A stretch of 64,000 nt of DNA from Salvia splendens. Taxonomy: Eukaryota; Streptophyta; Magnoliopsida; Lamiales; Lamiaceae. The notes under the pieces are model-generated. The model saw only the letters and a list, made by a program, of their open reading frames with translations. It did no database searches and was not told where the DNA came from. The DNA lies in NCBI RefSeq assembly GCF_004379255.2, contig NC_056049.1, forward strand, positions 17,654,063 through 17,718,062, written 5' to 3'. Positions 10,337-20,731 of this stretch are shown here, piece by piece. Both the position numbers and the translations under genes were made by a program. Within the stretch, counting starts at the first letter, position 1, and each line of letters begins with the position of its first letter.

Positions 10337-10849
10337 TGTAGGGATCAGACTATCCGGATTCACTATTTACCGAGACCTCTTTGGTCTTGTTTTACAAGAT
10401 GGCTCAGTCAAACCACCAACCAAGCGACTGATTTAATACAAGGACACTAGCTATTACAATCAATGAGCTAATGAACTTAAACACTGCCTTCACGAACCAG
10501 AATCCTCAAGATTCACCGAGAACCCTGCACAACTAGAAACCCTAGTTAGTAAAATAAGAAAGATCCTTTCGGATCTACACAAACCAAGCAGTAATAAGCA
10601 ATATAACAAAGGAATCGCATAGATCTATAAGCAATGGCTCAGCCACCCGCCAATAGTACAGATCTATTCACCAAAACAACAATCCAAGGGAGCAACGTTG
10701 AGTTCAACCGTGAAACTCTTCACAAACCATAGGTATATCAACCCGGGAATGGGCTAGGGCAAAAAACTGGCCCAACTTACCTGATGGGCCAGATTAATTC
10801 CAGGCCCAACAATAATAGTCCACCAACTTAACAGCCCAAACAATCAACA
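10337..10849 (-). repeat. Upstream LTR of copia copy 2, with 293-bp internal deletion
   Basis: Begins TGTAGGG and ends CAACA like the 806-bp LTR at 4546-5351, but is only 513 bp. Bases equivalent to about 4944-5236 are missing. The junction lies at 10734/10735 with a GGT microhomology. The lost part starts just downstream of the TATA-like motif in minus-strand reading, where transcription would be expected to begin. Confidence 0.9.
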
Positions 10850-11442
10850 CATATTTTGTTGTTACTATTTTCTTATCTGTTAACTTTTTCTAAAGATACA
10901 ATATACATCCATTTTGATTTGAGTATACAAAACACTTTTGATTTGGGTATAGAAAAGAACATGTCATTACTTAGCTACCTTTTATCCTCATTGCATGCAT
11001 ATTTTGATTTGTTTATTCTTTCTATGTTTGTGGAATTGTCATTTATGTTCTTGTATAAATCAATTTTATTACAGACGCAACATAAATATTCACATCGAAA
11101 TGAAAAACATATTGACCGAGTGTTATATAGGAGTAGTAAATTGTGCGGTTAGGTACAATATTGGGCTAATTTTATATCAATCCAACTTAGTAAAGTCTAA
11201 CTCAAACTCGATCTGTTAAGAAAACTTTCAACCCGAACACGAACCCGATATGTTACATTCAAACCCGCACATAATACAAACTCATTAACGACACGATGTA
11301 ATACAAGACAACATCACATGATAATAACACGATAACGACACGAACCCGATTTATACAATTAAAACTTGATATTACATAGTTAAACTTGATTTATACGATT
11401 CAAATCCGATTTACACGGACCTAGATGATAAACTAAAATATA
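10850..11442. other. AT-rich flank with degenerate repeat
   Basis: Immediately right of the copia LTR. No gene is seen. From about 11150 the sequence contains several short variants of ACACGAACCCG and related runs, which resemble decayed non-autonomous DNA transposon sequence. The family cannot be named. Confidence 0.45.
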
Positions 11443-11642
11443 TACCCTCCGTCCCTCTTTAAGTGGAGCATTTCTTATTTTGTACGAGATTTTATGTAGT
11501 GTGTTTTTTTAGTTAAGTGGAGAGAGAATAAAGTAAGAGATAAAATAATTACAAAGATTGATAATTTCATTTTAATAAATGAATCATTTAAAGTGGGACA
11601 TCCTAAAAATAAAATTGTGTTATTTAAAGTGGGACTAAGGAA
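11443..11642. repeat. Stowaway/mariner-type MITE, right end decayed
   Basis: Starts TACCCTCCGTCCCTC and ends in a weaker inverted match (GTGGGACTAAGGA). Inside is a complementary AT-rich arm (TTTAAAGTGGGAC). It sits inside the degenerate repeat that resumes at about 11690. Confidence 0.6.
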
Positions 11643-11832
11643 ATTATTTTTAAAAATAAGAAAAATAATTAAAATAATAAAATTATGTTTTAACGGATTA
11701 CCCAGATCCAATATAAAAATTATCGAATTTTTAGTGGGTTAATCAATAAGGATATTAACCCAATAAATTTTTACCCATACCCATAAATTTAGTGCATGTC
11801 CGTGTCTGGTTGAAATTCTATGCCCTAGTGTT

Positions 11833-11992
11833 ATACTTCCTCTGCCCGTAGTTAAGTCATTTCCTTTTTTTTGGTAAAAACTTTATTCTCTCTCTTACTT
11901 TATTCTCTCTCCACTTTAACTTTTAACACAACAATTTCTTAAATCTCGTGCTCAAAAGAAACGCCCCAACTACCTTGGGATGGAGGGAGTAT
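11833..11992. repeat. Stowaway-type MITE
   Basis: Left end TACTTCCTCTGCCCGTAG and right end GGGATGGAGGGAGTA are inverted, and TA dinucleotides flank the element. No coding capacity. Confidence 0.75.
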
Positions 11993-12042
11993 ATGTAACT
12001 GTTTTGTCTTTTTATTTGTCAAGGTTCACAATCAAGCTATAT

Positions 12043-12302
12043 TACTCCCTCCGTCCCATAAAAATATGTGCACTTTCCCTTTTCGCCTGTCCTATAAAAA
12101 TTTGTGCATTCTATTTTTGAAAAGTTATATCAATTTAATAATGTAGGTCTTACTATATATCCACTAGCACTACTTTAACTATCATTCCCCTCCTCTCTCT
12201 TGTTTTACCATATCATTCTTCTCATCCCTCTTATTTTATCAATTTTATCTTAATTCATGTATCATACTCATTGCTCATATTTTTATGGGACGGATGAAGT
12301 AT
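12043..12302. repeat. Stowaway-type MITE (256 bp)
   Basis: Left end CTCCCTCCGTCCCATAAAAA and right end TTTTTATGGGACGGATGAAG are near-perfect inverted repeats flanked by TA. Confidence 0.85.
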
Positions 12303-13019
12303 ATAATTAAAGCTTTGCTTGTGCTTTTCCTCCGTTAAATGGCTTGGTATCCTTCCAGTAAGTCACCAAAATATCCCAATGCTTAGTTGAACAATCTATC
12401 ATGCATACAGCCAAATATCCAAAATTCACCTCATAAATTCAAGCTCATTTACTCACAAAAGGTAGATCAATCACAAAATGTGGATAGAAAAGAGACCAAG
12501 GAGAGTGTTATAGGTTAAGATCTCCTCTAGGACCATTGGGCCACACCTTCATTGAATTTGAAGCCAACCAAGAGATGACTACTTTAACCAATAGATAGTT
12601 CCATCAATCTAGCATATCTTTATATTAATTGATAAATTAATAAATGCAATCACAAATAAAGTGGAATTGATAAAAACTCTCGAACAGTTTTAAGGGTTTT
12701 ACAATGATTTAAAATATACTATGCAAATGAGCTCCAAAAGAAGTATTCCTTCCGCCATAATAGATAATATAGTCACAGAATGACATGAGTTTTTAGGAGA
12801 TGTTGCTTTATGTGTTAAGCGAATAGAAGAAATAATATATTTATATTAATACAAAAGAAAACTTAAAAAAATAAAATAAAATATGACATCTTTTATGGGA
12901 CAAACTAAAAAATGACTTCTATTTATGAAAAGTATGGAGTACTTTTTACTTGGTGCTTCAAAAAGCAAGGAAAAACAAATAATTGGTTGAAAAGTCACTC
13001 CTTGCTGGATCTACCCTGA
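12303..13019. other. Non-coding AT-rich stretch
   Basis: No gene seen. A weak MITE-like pair occurs at about 12745 (TTCCTTCCGCC) and 12942 (TATGGAGTAC), too eroded to call with confidence. Confidence 0.4.
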
Positions 13020-13847
13020 CAGTAATGCTAGAACAAGATAATTACTCGATTGAGTAATAGTTTAGTGTAATTTTTTTTTAATATAAAGTATATTTATTAC
13101 ATAATTATATAAATAAAAAAACTTTATTTAATTATTTAATTTATATAAATTATTGATAAGTGTTGTGGGATTAATGTGTAATTTAATAATGTATGTAAGT
13201 GGAGTATAATTGAAAAAGTATAAAAAAAGTGAATATAAAATATTCCTCTAAGTTTGAGTTTGAGTTTGAGTTTAAGTTTGAGTTTAGAGTAAATGATTGA
13301 AGTGAAACTACTTTTTGAGAGACACATATTTAAAAATGTGTTTGAGTTTGATGTAAATGGATGGCGATGAAAAGGTTTAAGATCATCTTAAACCATTTAA
13401 ACTAAACTCAAACCTATTTTTAGTGTGAATGTCATATCAGATTTTACTCCAACCATTTACACTAGACATAGACCAAAAAGAATATTCTCTACTCACTTCT
13501 TACACTTTTCAATTATATTTATAATATTTTTCTAAATTACAACTAACCCATAGCAATTTGTCAATAACTTGAATCAAATTAAATAATATAATAGTAAGAC
13601 TTACTCCTTCCATCTCACTTTAGCAGTTCCGGTTGACCATTTTAAGTGTCCCAGTATAGGAGTCCCGGTTGAAATATTCTATAAATGGTAATAGATCTCG
13701 CATTCCACTAACCTTTTTTCACAAACTTTCTTTTCCATTTCTTAAAACTTGTGCTGAACTCAGATAAGACCCCTAAAGTGGGAAATGGTGAGTATTACTT
13801 AATATGACTATATATAAATTATACTATGAAATATTACTAGTTACATA
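13020..13847. repeat. Fold-back (long inverted repeat) element with nested MITE
   Basis: Sequence at about 13060-13350 is the imperfect reverse complement of about 13360-13580, including the shared block TAAACTCAAACCTATTTT. The right arm is interrupted at 13602-13795 by a MITE. The right arm recurs at 16905-17190. The centre holds a run of about six GTTTGA hexamers at 13252-13286. No protein is encoded. Outer borders are approximate. Confidence 0.6.
13602..13795. repeat. MITE nested in the fold-back element
   Basis: The left end ACTCCTTCCATCTCACTTT and right end AAAGTGGGAAATGGTGAGT are inverted. The fold-back sequence continues on either side. Confidence 0.65.
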
Positions 13848-15535
13848 CTCCCTCTGTCCCATTAAAAATGAAACATTTTTCTTTTTGGGTTGTCCTATTA
13901 AAAACGAAACGTTTCCTAAATTGAAATAACATTATAACTATTTTCCATCTCTCTTACTTTACTCTCTTTTCATTAATTCAGAGAATTGTTGGAACATATA
14001 TACTAAAAAGCATTTTTTGAGTTTATTATGAATTTGATAAATTGCTTGTATATTGTAAACTCTCCTCATTTAATGAGAATAATAAATGTTTTCTTCATTT
14101 TACTTTAATGGGTAATTATATAATTAAAACGCCGGAAAGTAGAATCAGTCTAAGTCTTCTACATTGAAGGCTTAGTCGTGGAACAGGTCATCACAGTAGA
14201 TGACTCAGACGGAACCTTGTAAAAGTAAAACTTTTTCACAACCTAGATAGGCTTTGGCTACCTATCGCGAAAGGTTGCAGTGTCCATCTGAAAGTCGTCT
14301 TTACCTTGATAATGACTAGTGACACTGGTGTGGTATAGCATTGAAAGGATCTAAAGTATAAACACGTCTTTATCGTTATCTACTGAAAGACGATGTCTTG
14401 GAGATTTAATATTTCTTAATCTTTGTAATAATATAGGACACTCGTTATTTAATCATACGCTGTTTTGACTTATCAGTAGGTGCAGGTTTTTCGCAACCCA
14501 ATATTCCTGATATCTTGGGTAGTAGTAATTAATAACTAGTATGGTGTTAGTTTTATTATTACATTGAATCGTGTGCCTTCGCTGTTTGACTATATCTCCA
14601 AGAGGTGTTCGAGAGAAGTTCTATTATTCGGAAACCTGGCCGGTTTGGATTTAATCCAAGATTAATAGAAAAGCAAAGTATATTTTAATATACATCCCGT
14701 ACTAGACAAACTCTTGGAAATAAAAAGATATTAATTAATTTAAAGTCCATAGCAGACTACAAATTAGTTAATGGATATGGAATGTCTTAAACATGTGATA
14801 TAATATACTAAAGATGTTAACCCGGATTGCTTGTAATCACGGATTGGATGGGTGGTCAGTATTTCTTCGATAGTGGCACAAGAAATATTTCATTGGCCTT
14901 ATATTGAATTATGTGTTTTAATTTAATTAGTAAAGAAGGTCCAATAGGGGAGGCCCAATCCAAGCCCCATAGATCCCTAACCTAGCCCATCACTAACTCT
15001 ATAAATAAGGATGGAGGAGGTGTGACAAATACACAACATATGAAGTGAAACCCTAGCCTCCACACCTTGGAATTTTTGGCCCTCACTCTCATAGGGGAAT
15101 TCGAAATTCATCTTTAGGTGTTCTTGGCATTCTTGTCTTCTCCAATATCCTTATTATTTCTAAGAGATTCCTTCCACAAGGAATTTAGATCTAGAGTTGG
15201 GTCATAGGTTAGAAGATCATTGGCCTTGCAATCACAATCAAGCTTCAAGATCTACACGTGGAGAACTAGCAAGCCACTTCGATTCTTTGGAGAATCATAA
15301 TTGTAAGTATTCACAGTCATAATTTAATTCTAAATTATGTGATTAATTGTGCAATAATATGTCTCTACATGTTCAAGCATGAAATTGAATCGATCCACAT
15401 AATCTCCTAAATAGATTCTTTTGTAGATTTATTTAATTTGCAATTTCCGCTGTGCAAACCCCAACAAGAACAACACTACATAAAATTTCATACCGAAATC
15501 CAAATGTTTCATACTTATTGGGACGGATGGAGTTT
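13848..15535. repeat. Stowaway-type MITE split by a solo LTR
   Basis: The left end TACTCCCTCTGTCCCATT at 13848 pairs with ATTGGGACGGATGGAGT ending near 15533. The two halves (13848-13986 and 15467-15535) are separated by the LTR at 13987-15466. Confidence 0.8.
13987..15466 (+). mobile_element. Solo LTR (1480 bp) with target-site duplication
   Basis: Starts TGTTGGAAC and ends CCCCAACA, flanked by AGAAT (13982-13986) and AGAAC (15467-15471), a 5-bp duplication with one mismatch. It contains a TATA-like ATAAATAAGG near 15001 and no internal coding region. Blocks inside it (TCGCAACCCAATA, GAAAGGTTGCA, CTACTGAAAGACGA) recur in order in the LTR at 27025-28491, so both belong to one family. The + orientation is inferred from the TATA-like position. 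Confidence 0.82.
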
Positions 15536-15720
15536 AAAATAACCACTATTTTAAAATTAAATAAGTTTTTTTATAATTACCAAGGGTATCCACGGCGGGC
15601 CAAGTGACTCTTTCCCGCGCTGATTTGTAGACATCTCAAAGGGTGGGACAACTGTCCCAAGAATTTCAAGTTGCTCCATACCCAAAGGCAGAGATCGATC
15701 CCCTGACCATTTAGTTAAAG
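15536..15720. other. Short non-coding spacer
   Basis: Between the split MITE and the tandem duplication. The frame at 15557-15748 on the minus strand has no recognisable domain. Confidence 0.4.
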
Positions 15721-16346
15721 ATGAATGAGTCTCATGCCACTCAACCACACTTCTTGGGTTATTAAATTAAGTTTTTATTAGTTGTTGTAAATTTAATTAT
15801 TAAGCTTTCTATATTTTTATATATATTTTTTTATATATTTGACTTATTATGTGTCTTTTTTATTTTATATAACTTCTTAATTTTACTTATAAACAAAGTA
15901 ACTTAGCACAAGAAAAATAGAAGCAAAAGCTTAAACAAAAAAAAGGTCATTGACAAAAATGTCCTTCAAGACTGAGGTGTTTTTGACCCAAACAATTTCA
16001 AGTTGCTCCATACCCAAACAATGTCCTTCAAGACTGAGCTGTTTTTGACTCAAGAATTTTAAGTTGCTCCATAAGGATGAATGAGTCTCATGCCACTCAA
16101 CCACACTTCTTGGGTTATTAAATTAAGTTTTTATTAGTTGTTGTAAATTTAATTATTAAGTTTTCTATATTTTTTTATATATTTTTTTTATATATTTGAC
16201 TTATTATGTGTCTTTTTTATTTTATATAACTTCTTAATTTTACTTATAAACAAAGTAACTTAGCACAAGAAAAACAGAAGCAAAAGCTTAAACAAAAAAA
16301 AGTCATTGACAAAAATGTCCTTCAAGACTGAGGTGTTTTTGACCAA
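15721..16346. repeat. 356-bp-period direct duplication
   Basis: About 15721-15993 recurs at about 16077-16346. Both contain ATGAGTCTCATGCCACTCAA, the AT-rich middle, and TTGACAAAAATGTCCTTCAA. The joint contains extra copies of CAAGTTGCTCCATA. A weaker relative of the AT-rich middle lies at 17785-17930. Confidence 0.8.
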
Positions 16347-16690
16347 ACAACCTCATTTGTAATGAAGTTAAATGCTAGGGGTGAATAACAATAATTTTAT
16401 TATTAGGAGTCCGTGAACCACAAGGGGACTAAAGATGTAGTTCACTTGATAATAATAGAATTATTTACGTTATTATTTGTTATCATCTTCTTCAACGCAG
16501 TCAAGTCTGTGTCTGTTCTTCCTCTGTAAGTTTTTTCCTTATTTTTTCTTCTTGTATTTTTGTTTCTCCTCCTTTCCCTTTTCCTATTTTGAAAAACGAT
16601 TTGGACTTGAATGCAATAAATCATAACCTAAAAAAATGGTTTTGGGATTTTTTTGCATTTTAAGTTTTGTATTTCCACACAAGAGATTGT
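16246..16690 (+). repeat. Upstream copy of the gene 5'-flank duplication
   Basis: This roughly 445-bp stretch aligns collinearly with 60219-60680, directly upstream of the methyltransferase gene. Shared landmarks include AGAAGCAAAAGCT, CTTCAAGACT, AATAGAATTATTTA, GTGTCTGTTCTT and AAAATGGTTTTGGG. The match breaks at the same place, after a run resembling TTTCCACA.AAGA. No gene follows the left copy. Confidence 0.8.
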
Positions 16691-16903
16691 TCTAGTATAG
16701 AAGATCATCACGTGGAGAAGGCGCAAACAATCTTTGTTTTAGGATTTATATATTCTTTAAGCATGAATTACTTGTGTTCTGACATGTAATTATGTGTTAA
16801 CATGTGAATTGATTAATCTCATAATCAGTCAAATATATCCTATATCTGATTTATTTGTTTTATACAAGTCTTCCGCTGTGCAAGGGGCCCCATTATCCCA
16901 GTA
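16691..16903 (+). repeat. Terminal fragment of the same solo-LTR family
   Basis: Contains CACGTGGAGAAGGCGC and CTTCCGCTGTGCAA, matching the last 250 bp of the LTRs at 13987-15466 and 27025-28491. The 5' part is absent. Confidence 0.65.
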
Positions 16904-17212
16904 TTAAGACCATATCCAACCATTTATGCTAAACTCAAACCTATTTTAATGTAAATGTCACATCAAATAGTGCTTTACTTCAACCATTCACACTAAATTT
17001 AGACAACAAAAGAATAGAGAAGACTTACTTTTTACATTTTTCAATCATATTTATATATTTTTTCTAAATTACACACTAACCCTTAGCAATTTTCAATAAC
17101 TTCAATCAAATCAAAATAATATAATAAAGACTTATTAATTAATATGATTATATATAGATTTTATTATTTATTAAATATAAAATTGCATTATTTAAAAAAT
17201 TTACATTAAAAA
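16904..17212. repeat. Dispersed copy of the fold-back arm
   Basis: Resembles 13370-13600 in order (AACTCAAACCTATTTT, then TTCTAAATTACA, then AGCAATTTTCAATAACTT) without the nested MITE. No coding sequence. Confidence 0.6.
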
Positions 17213-17475
17213 ATACTCCATCCGTCCCTTGAACATTTGTCACATATTTCTATTTTCGTCCGTTCCGTAAAATTTTGTCACATTTCACTTTTTAGCATTT
17301 TTGGAATTGGATCTCACATTCTACTAACTCATTTTTGTTCACATTTTATTATTAAACTAATATTTAAAAGTAGGACACACATTCCACTAACTTTTTCAAC
17401 TCACTTTTCATTACATTTCTTAAAATCTATGCCCAATCAAAATGTGACATAATTTAAGGAACGGAAATGAATATA
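17213..17475. repeat. Stowaway-type MITE
   Basis: Left TACTCCATCCGTCCCTTGA and right AAGGAACGGAAATGAATA are inverted at the ends of an AT-rich, non-coding 260-bp segment. Confidence 0.7.
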
Positions 17476-17551
17476 TTGCAACGTATACATAAAATAACTA
17501 AAAATTAAAATTAAAATTAAAATTCTTTAAAGATACCACAAGTACATAAAA

Positions 17552-17757
17552 CATATTCCCTCCGTCCCAAGGAAGATGACCCCTTCCTTGGGAGACACGG
17601 GAATTTATGCAACTTCATTTTATGTGTGAGGTGGAAAGAGTAAAGTAAGAAAGAGACAATAGAGTAGAGAGTGTTTCCATTTTTAGTAATGAGTTATCTT
17701 GATTGGAACAAACCACAAAGGAAAGTGGGTCATTTTCTGTGGGACGATGGGAGGACT
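17552..17757. repeat. Stowaway-type MITE
   Basis: Left TTCCCTCCGTCCCAAGGAA and right TGTGGGACGATGGGAGGA are inverted, and GATGACCC near the left pairs with GGGTCATT near the right. Confidence 0.75.
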
Positions 17758-18035
17758 TTTCGTGCGTCACATAGATCTAACTCCAATTTACCCGATTATT
17801 ATATTAAAGTTTTTATTAATTATTGTAATTTTAATTATTAATATTTCTATATATTTTTTTATATATTTAGCTTATTAATGTGTCCTTTTATTTCATGTAT
17901 TTTCTTAATCACATTTTAATTAAGTCAGGTATCTTTTTATTTAATCAGGTCATGTATTTTGTTTTATTTTATGTATCTTTAAGCATCATATTTTAAGTCT
18001 TTTAATTTTAGACTTGATTTTTTTAAAAAAATGTG
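17758..18035. other. AT-rich non-coding DNA
   Basis: No gene. About 17785-17930 resembles the AT-rich middle of the 15.7-16.3 kb duplication. Confidence 0.5.
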
Positions 18036-18165
18036 TATAAAGATATGGTAAGGATCACCTAATATAATTGCTAATTCATTTCCTAATACATCACTATTAA
18101 ATGGACAAGTGGATCTTATTGGCAAAAGAGATATCTTTTTTTAACACAACCTCTGTCCTCCACCT
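18036..18165 (+). repeat. Left arm of an inverted repeat bracketing the hAT element
   Basis: About 110-130 bp here are an imperfect reverse complement of 59378-59512. Shared landmarks are AAGGATCACCTAATATAATT and GGACAAGTGGATC. This suggests an older terminal-inverted-repeat element into which the hAT inserted. I saw no clear outer target duplication. Confidence 0.6.
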
Positions 18166-18583
18166 GCACTCTTATTTTATCTATCTAGTTTTTGTTAATA
18201 TGAATAATTATTGTATTAAATCTTTATCAGCCATAAAAACTTTAAAAACTCTTTACTTACTATGCCAACTTCTAATATTCTTTTTTAGCAATGGAATTAA
18301 TCTAGAGCACGATAACGTCCATCACATCTACTCTAATTAAATTACAATATTTTTTAATTTGAGTATAATTTTATTTTACTATTACGATGATGTGTAGGCA
18401 GGACTATAATTTTTATTGAACTAAGTGTTATTATTAAATTCACTAGTTATTATTAAATATACTAATTGATCATTCAACTTGGAATGAATTAGTTTTATTA
18501 TTGATTATATTACTGTAAACATTTATTTATTGAAATGTATTTTATATATTATATCTATCTTGTAAAAGTAATATAATTTTATC
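18166..18583. other. AT-rich DNA ending in the hAT target duplication
   Basis: No gene seen. The last 8 bp, ATTTTATC (18576-18583), form the left hAT target duplication. The right copy is GTTTTATC at 59317-59324. Confidence 0.7.
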
Positions 18584-19175
18584 CAGGCGTGCACAAACCG
18601 GACCGGTAGCGGCGGTTCAAACTGGCAGACAGTTCGAAGGGTCATGCGGGCGGTTCACGACGGGTCAAACCGGCGGTTCACCAGTTCCAACGGTGGGATT
18701 CCGGATAGGGTCATAGGTTTTCAGGCTTTTTCAGGCTAGGTGTGCAGAAAAACCAGCGGTTTCTGACAAATCCCGTCGGTTTACGTCAGAAACCGCCGGT
18801 TTCAGACGGTTCAGGTGCTTTTTCAGGTGGCAAGATATAGGCCTGAAACCGGCATGAAACCGCCGGTTTTCTGCAGAAACCGTGGACTGGAACCGCCGGT
18901 TCATTTGAACTTTGATTTTTTTATGTCTTCCAATTTTTCTCTTATAAATACCCCACTTCCCCATCATTTTTACTCACCCCATTCTTGTGTTAATAAGGAT
19001 TTCTCTTCTCAATGTCAATTTCTCTATTCTCTAACATCATTCTCTCTAATTTGCTCAAGTTGCTCAATACTTTATTGTTGTGATTGTGCTCTCTTTCACT
19101 ACTTAAGTTGTTATTTGCTTACATGCATACACCATACTCCATAATCCATATTCTATATTACTTTCACTTTGCAAT
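18584..19175 (+). other. hAT left end: terminal repeat, subterminal motifs, leader
   Basis: The first 320 bp hold many copies and inversions of the ACCGGCGGTT core. The rest is a leader with pyrimidine-rich sequence before the first transposase ATG. A frame read through the motif cluster at 18731-18967 on the minus strand is an artefact of the repeats. Confidence 0.75.
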
Positions 19176-19597
19176 ATGTCTTCTTCTCGTGTTGGTGATC
19201 AGGACAAAGGAATTGCCCAAGATCAAACTACTCGTTCTCAAAGATCCCGACGACCTAGTGGTCGAGAAGTTTTGGATGAGGTTTCCCGATGGGAGGCTGA
19301 ACGTTTGCAAGTAAGTTCTGATTTTATTTTTAGCATTCACAATTTCATAATATTAAATTTATCTTTTTTTTATGTTCCTAATTCATACCTTATAATATTT
19401 ATAGATCAAAGAAGATTATAATTCATAGGAGTGCCATGTTACTCACTCAAATGCATCAAGGTGGGGGGGAGGTCATAGTACTTACCGCCAACAAGATGAT
19501 GACGAGTACGACGTGTCTATATCGTCAGACTCGGACAACAACAATGATGATGTGTCTCGTTCTCGTGTTCCGTCTAGCACCAGCAGAAATAAGGACG
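19176..19597 (+). pseudogene. hAT transposase N-terminal fragment
   Basis: An ATG at 19176 opens 45 codons rich in Ser, Arg and Gln that end at a consensus donor (CAA|GTAAGT). An AT-rich intron of about 95 bp and an acceptor near 19404 follow. The continuation has a stop and a frameshift, then an acidic Asp/Ser-rich stretch of the kind found before the BED zinc finger in plant hAT transposases. It is cut at 19597 by the LTR of element A. The BED finger and the first catalytic block are absent from the window. Confidence 0.65.
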
Positions 19598-20731
19598 AGT
19601 TCTTACATTGATAGAACGAGTCACATAGGTTATGCTCATGCGATGCAAACGTTGATTACAAACATTAGGGTTGTCAATCCTAAATACGTAACTCCTAAAA
19701 GATCTTAAAACCCTAGAAAAGTCCTCACTTTCAATTAACATTGTCGTTTTAAAGGAAGCTAATTGTAGTGTCTACTAAGTGGATCTAACTCGCCAACCTC
19801 CTCTCACGATTATGTAGCAAGTTATATTAAATCATCACTGAATGTGCCACTCAAGCGTGAAGCATTATCCATTAACTAAAGGAAGAAACAAAGTAAGAAC
19901 AAACGGATGTTAAATAGAAATAAGAATTGTATAAACTAATAAAAGTTACTAACACATCCCTAGAATCCTATGATTTTAGTTACACATGATAGAATAAGCT
20001 AAAAACATAGATTGAAGGGAAAACAATGAAAACATAAGAACTAAAGCAATAAAACCCAAAGGTTAAATCCTTGTAGCCTTGATGATCTTGAATCCTTCTT
20101 CAACTCCTTGCACAATGAAGCACTCTAACTTTTAAGCTCTGGAAATATTTGGCAAAGAGAAGATCTATATTTGATGAAGCTTTGGGGGCTATTTATAGGG
20201 AAAAATCGTCCCTCGACATATAAGGAAAAAAGTTGCAAAATATGGTAAATCTTGGAGAGAAAGTACGGCAAATTCTGCTCGCCGCTTTTTCCCAGCGGGC
20301 CGTTACACCTTGGCCAGCAGTCGTTGTGGGTTGGTCCGAGGCTTCTGACTCTTGGCTGTCGGGCCGCTGCACTTGTTTCGGCGGTCGCTAGCCATCATCC
20401 CTTAACTCCCTGGACTCTCGGTAGCGGTCGCCACGCATTCTCCGGCGGTCGCTGGGCGTGTCTTGACTTCATGCACAACTTTCTCGGAGCGGGCCGCTAC
20501 TGACTTAGCTGTCGTTGGGCACCAGCGGTCGCTGGCTGTGTTGCAGCGGATCGCTGGACATGCAGAACAACTCCAAATTTCCCTTTTTAGGCTCAAATAT
20601 GCACATTTGTCACAAAACATGTCAAAATACTAAAATGGATAAAATATGGAAATAATGAACATGTAATGCAACTTTAACATTGAAAACGGACCAAAAGATG
20701 GCATTAAAACTGTGCAAAATCCGAGGGATCA
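19598..20731 (-). repeat. Element A downstream LTR, 3' end truncated
   Basis: Starts, on the minus strand, TGATCCCTCGGATTTTGCAC at 20731. It is the inverted counterpart of the complete family LTR at 21496-22954 but lacks about its last 300 bp and stops at 19598 against hAT sequence. It contains the bipartite GC modules between 20298 and 20555. Confidence 0.85.
20298..20555 (-). repeat. Cluster of bipartite GC modules in LTR A
   Basis: Pairs of 9-bp half-sites with an 11-bp spacer occur at 20298-20326, 20361-20389, 20425-20453 and 20526-20555. A fifth pair near 20496 has a shorter spacer of about 8 bp. On the + strand, half-sites resemble GGGCCGCTG and GCGGTCGCT. The surroundings are markedly AT-rich. 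Confidence 0.75.

Larger units (their letters stand above)
1..10849 (-). mobile_element. Tandem Ty1/copia retrotransposon pair sharing one LTR
   Basis: Positions 1-5351 and 5792-10849 carry the same copia element at a constant offset of 5791 bp. Every short frame I compared between the copies translates identically. The order on the + strand is internal 1 (cut by the window edge), LTR 4546-5351, internal 2 (5352-10336), LTR 10337-10849. The central LTR is therefore the upstream LTR of copy 1 and the downstream LTR of copy 2. LTR ends are TGTAGGG...CAACA on the + strand. Each internal region has a Met-tRNA-type primer site next to its upstream LTR. This is the arrangement expected from unequal recombination between LTRs of sister elements. 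The third LTR and the left target duplication lie outside the window. An assembly artefact is possible because the copies are so similar. Confidence 0.93.

Noticed and set aside
16442..16624. Arg/Lys-rich 60-codon frame in the duplicated flank
   Set aside because: Arises from a pyrimidine-rich stretch and is not preserved as a frame in the 60 kb copy.
18815..19144. 109-codon + strand frame at the hAT left end
   Set aside because: Runs through subterminal motif arrays and the leader upstream of the transposase ATG. No domain.
20252..20620. Cys/Trp/Arg-rich frames in LTR A (also 21632-21868 and 56806-57000)
   Set aside because: Products of the GC modules read in frame. They change between LTR copies as DNA repeats would.
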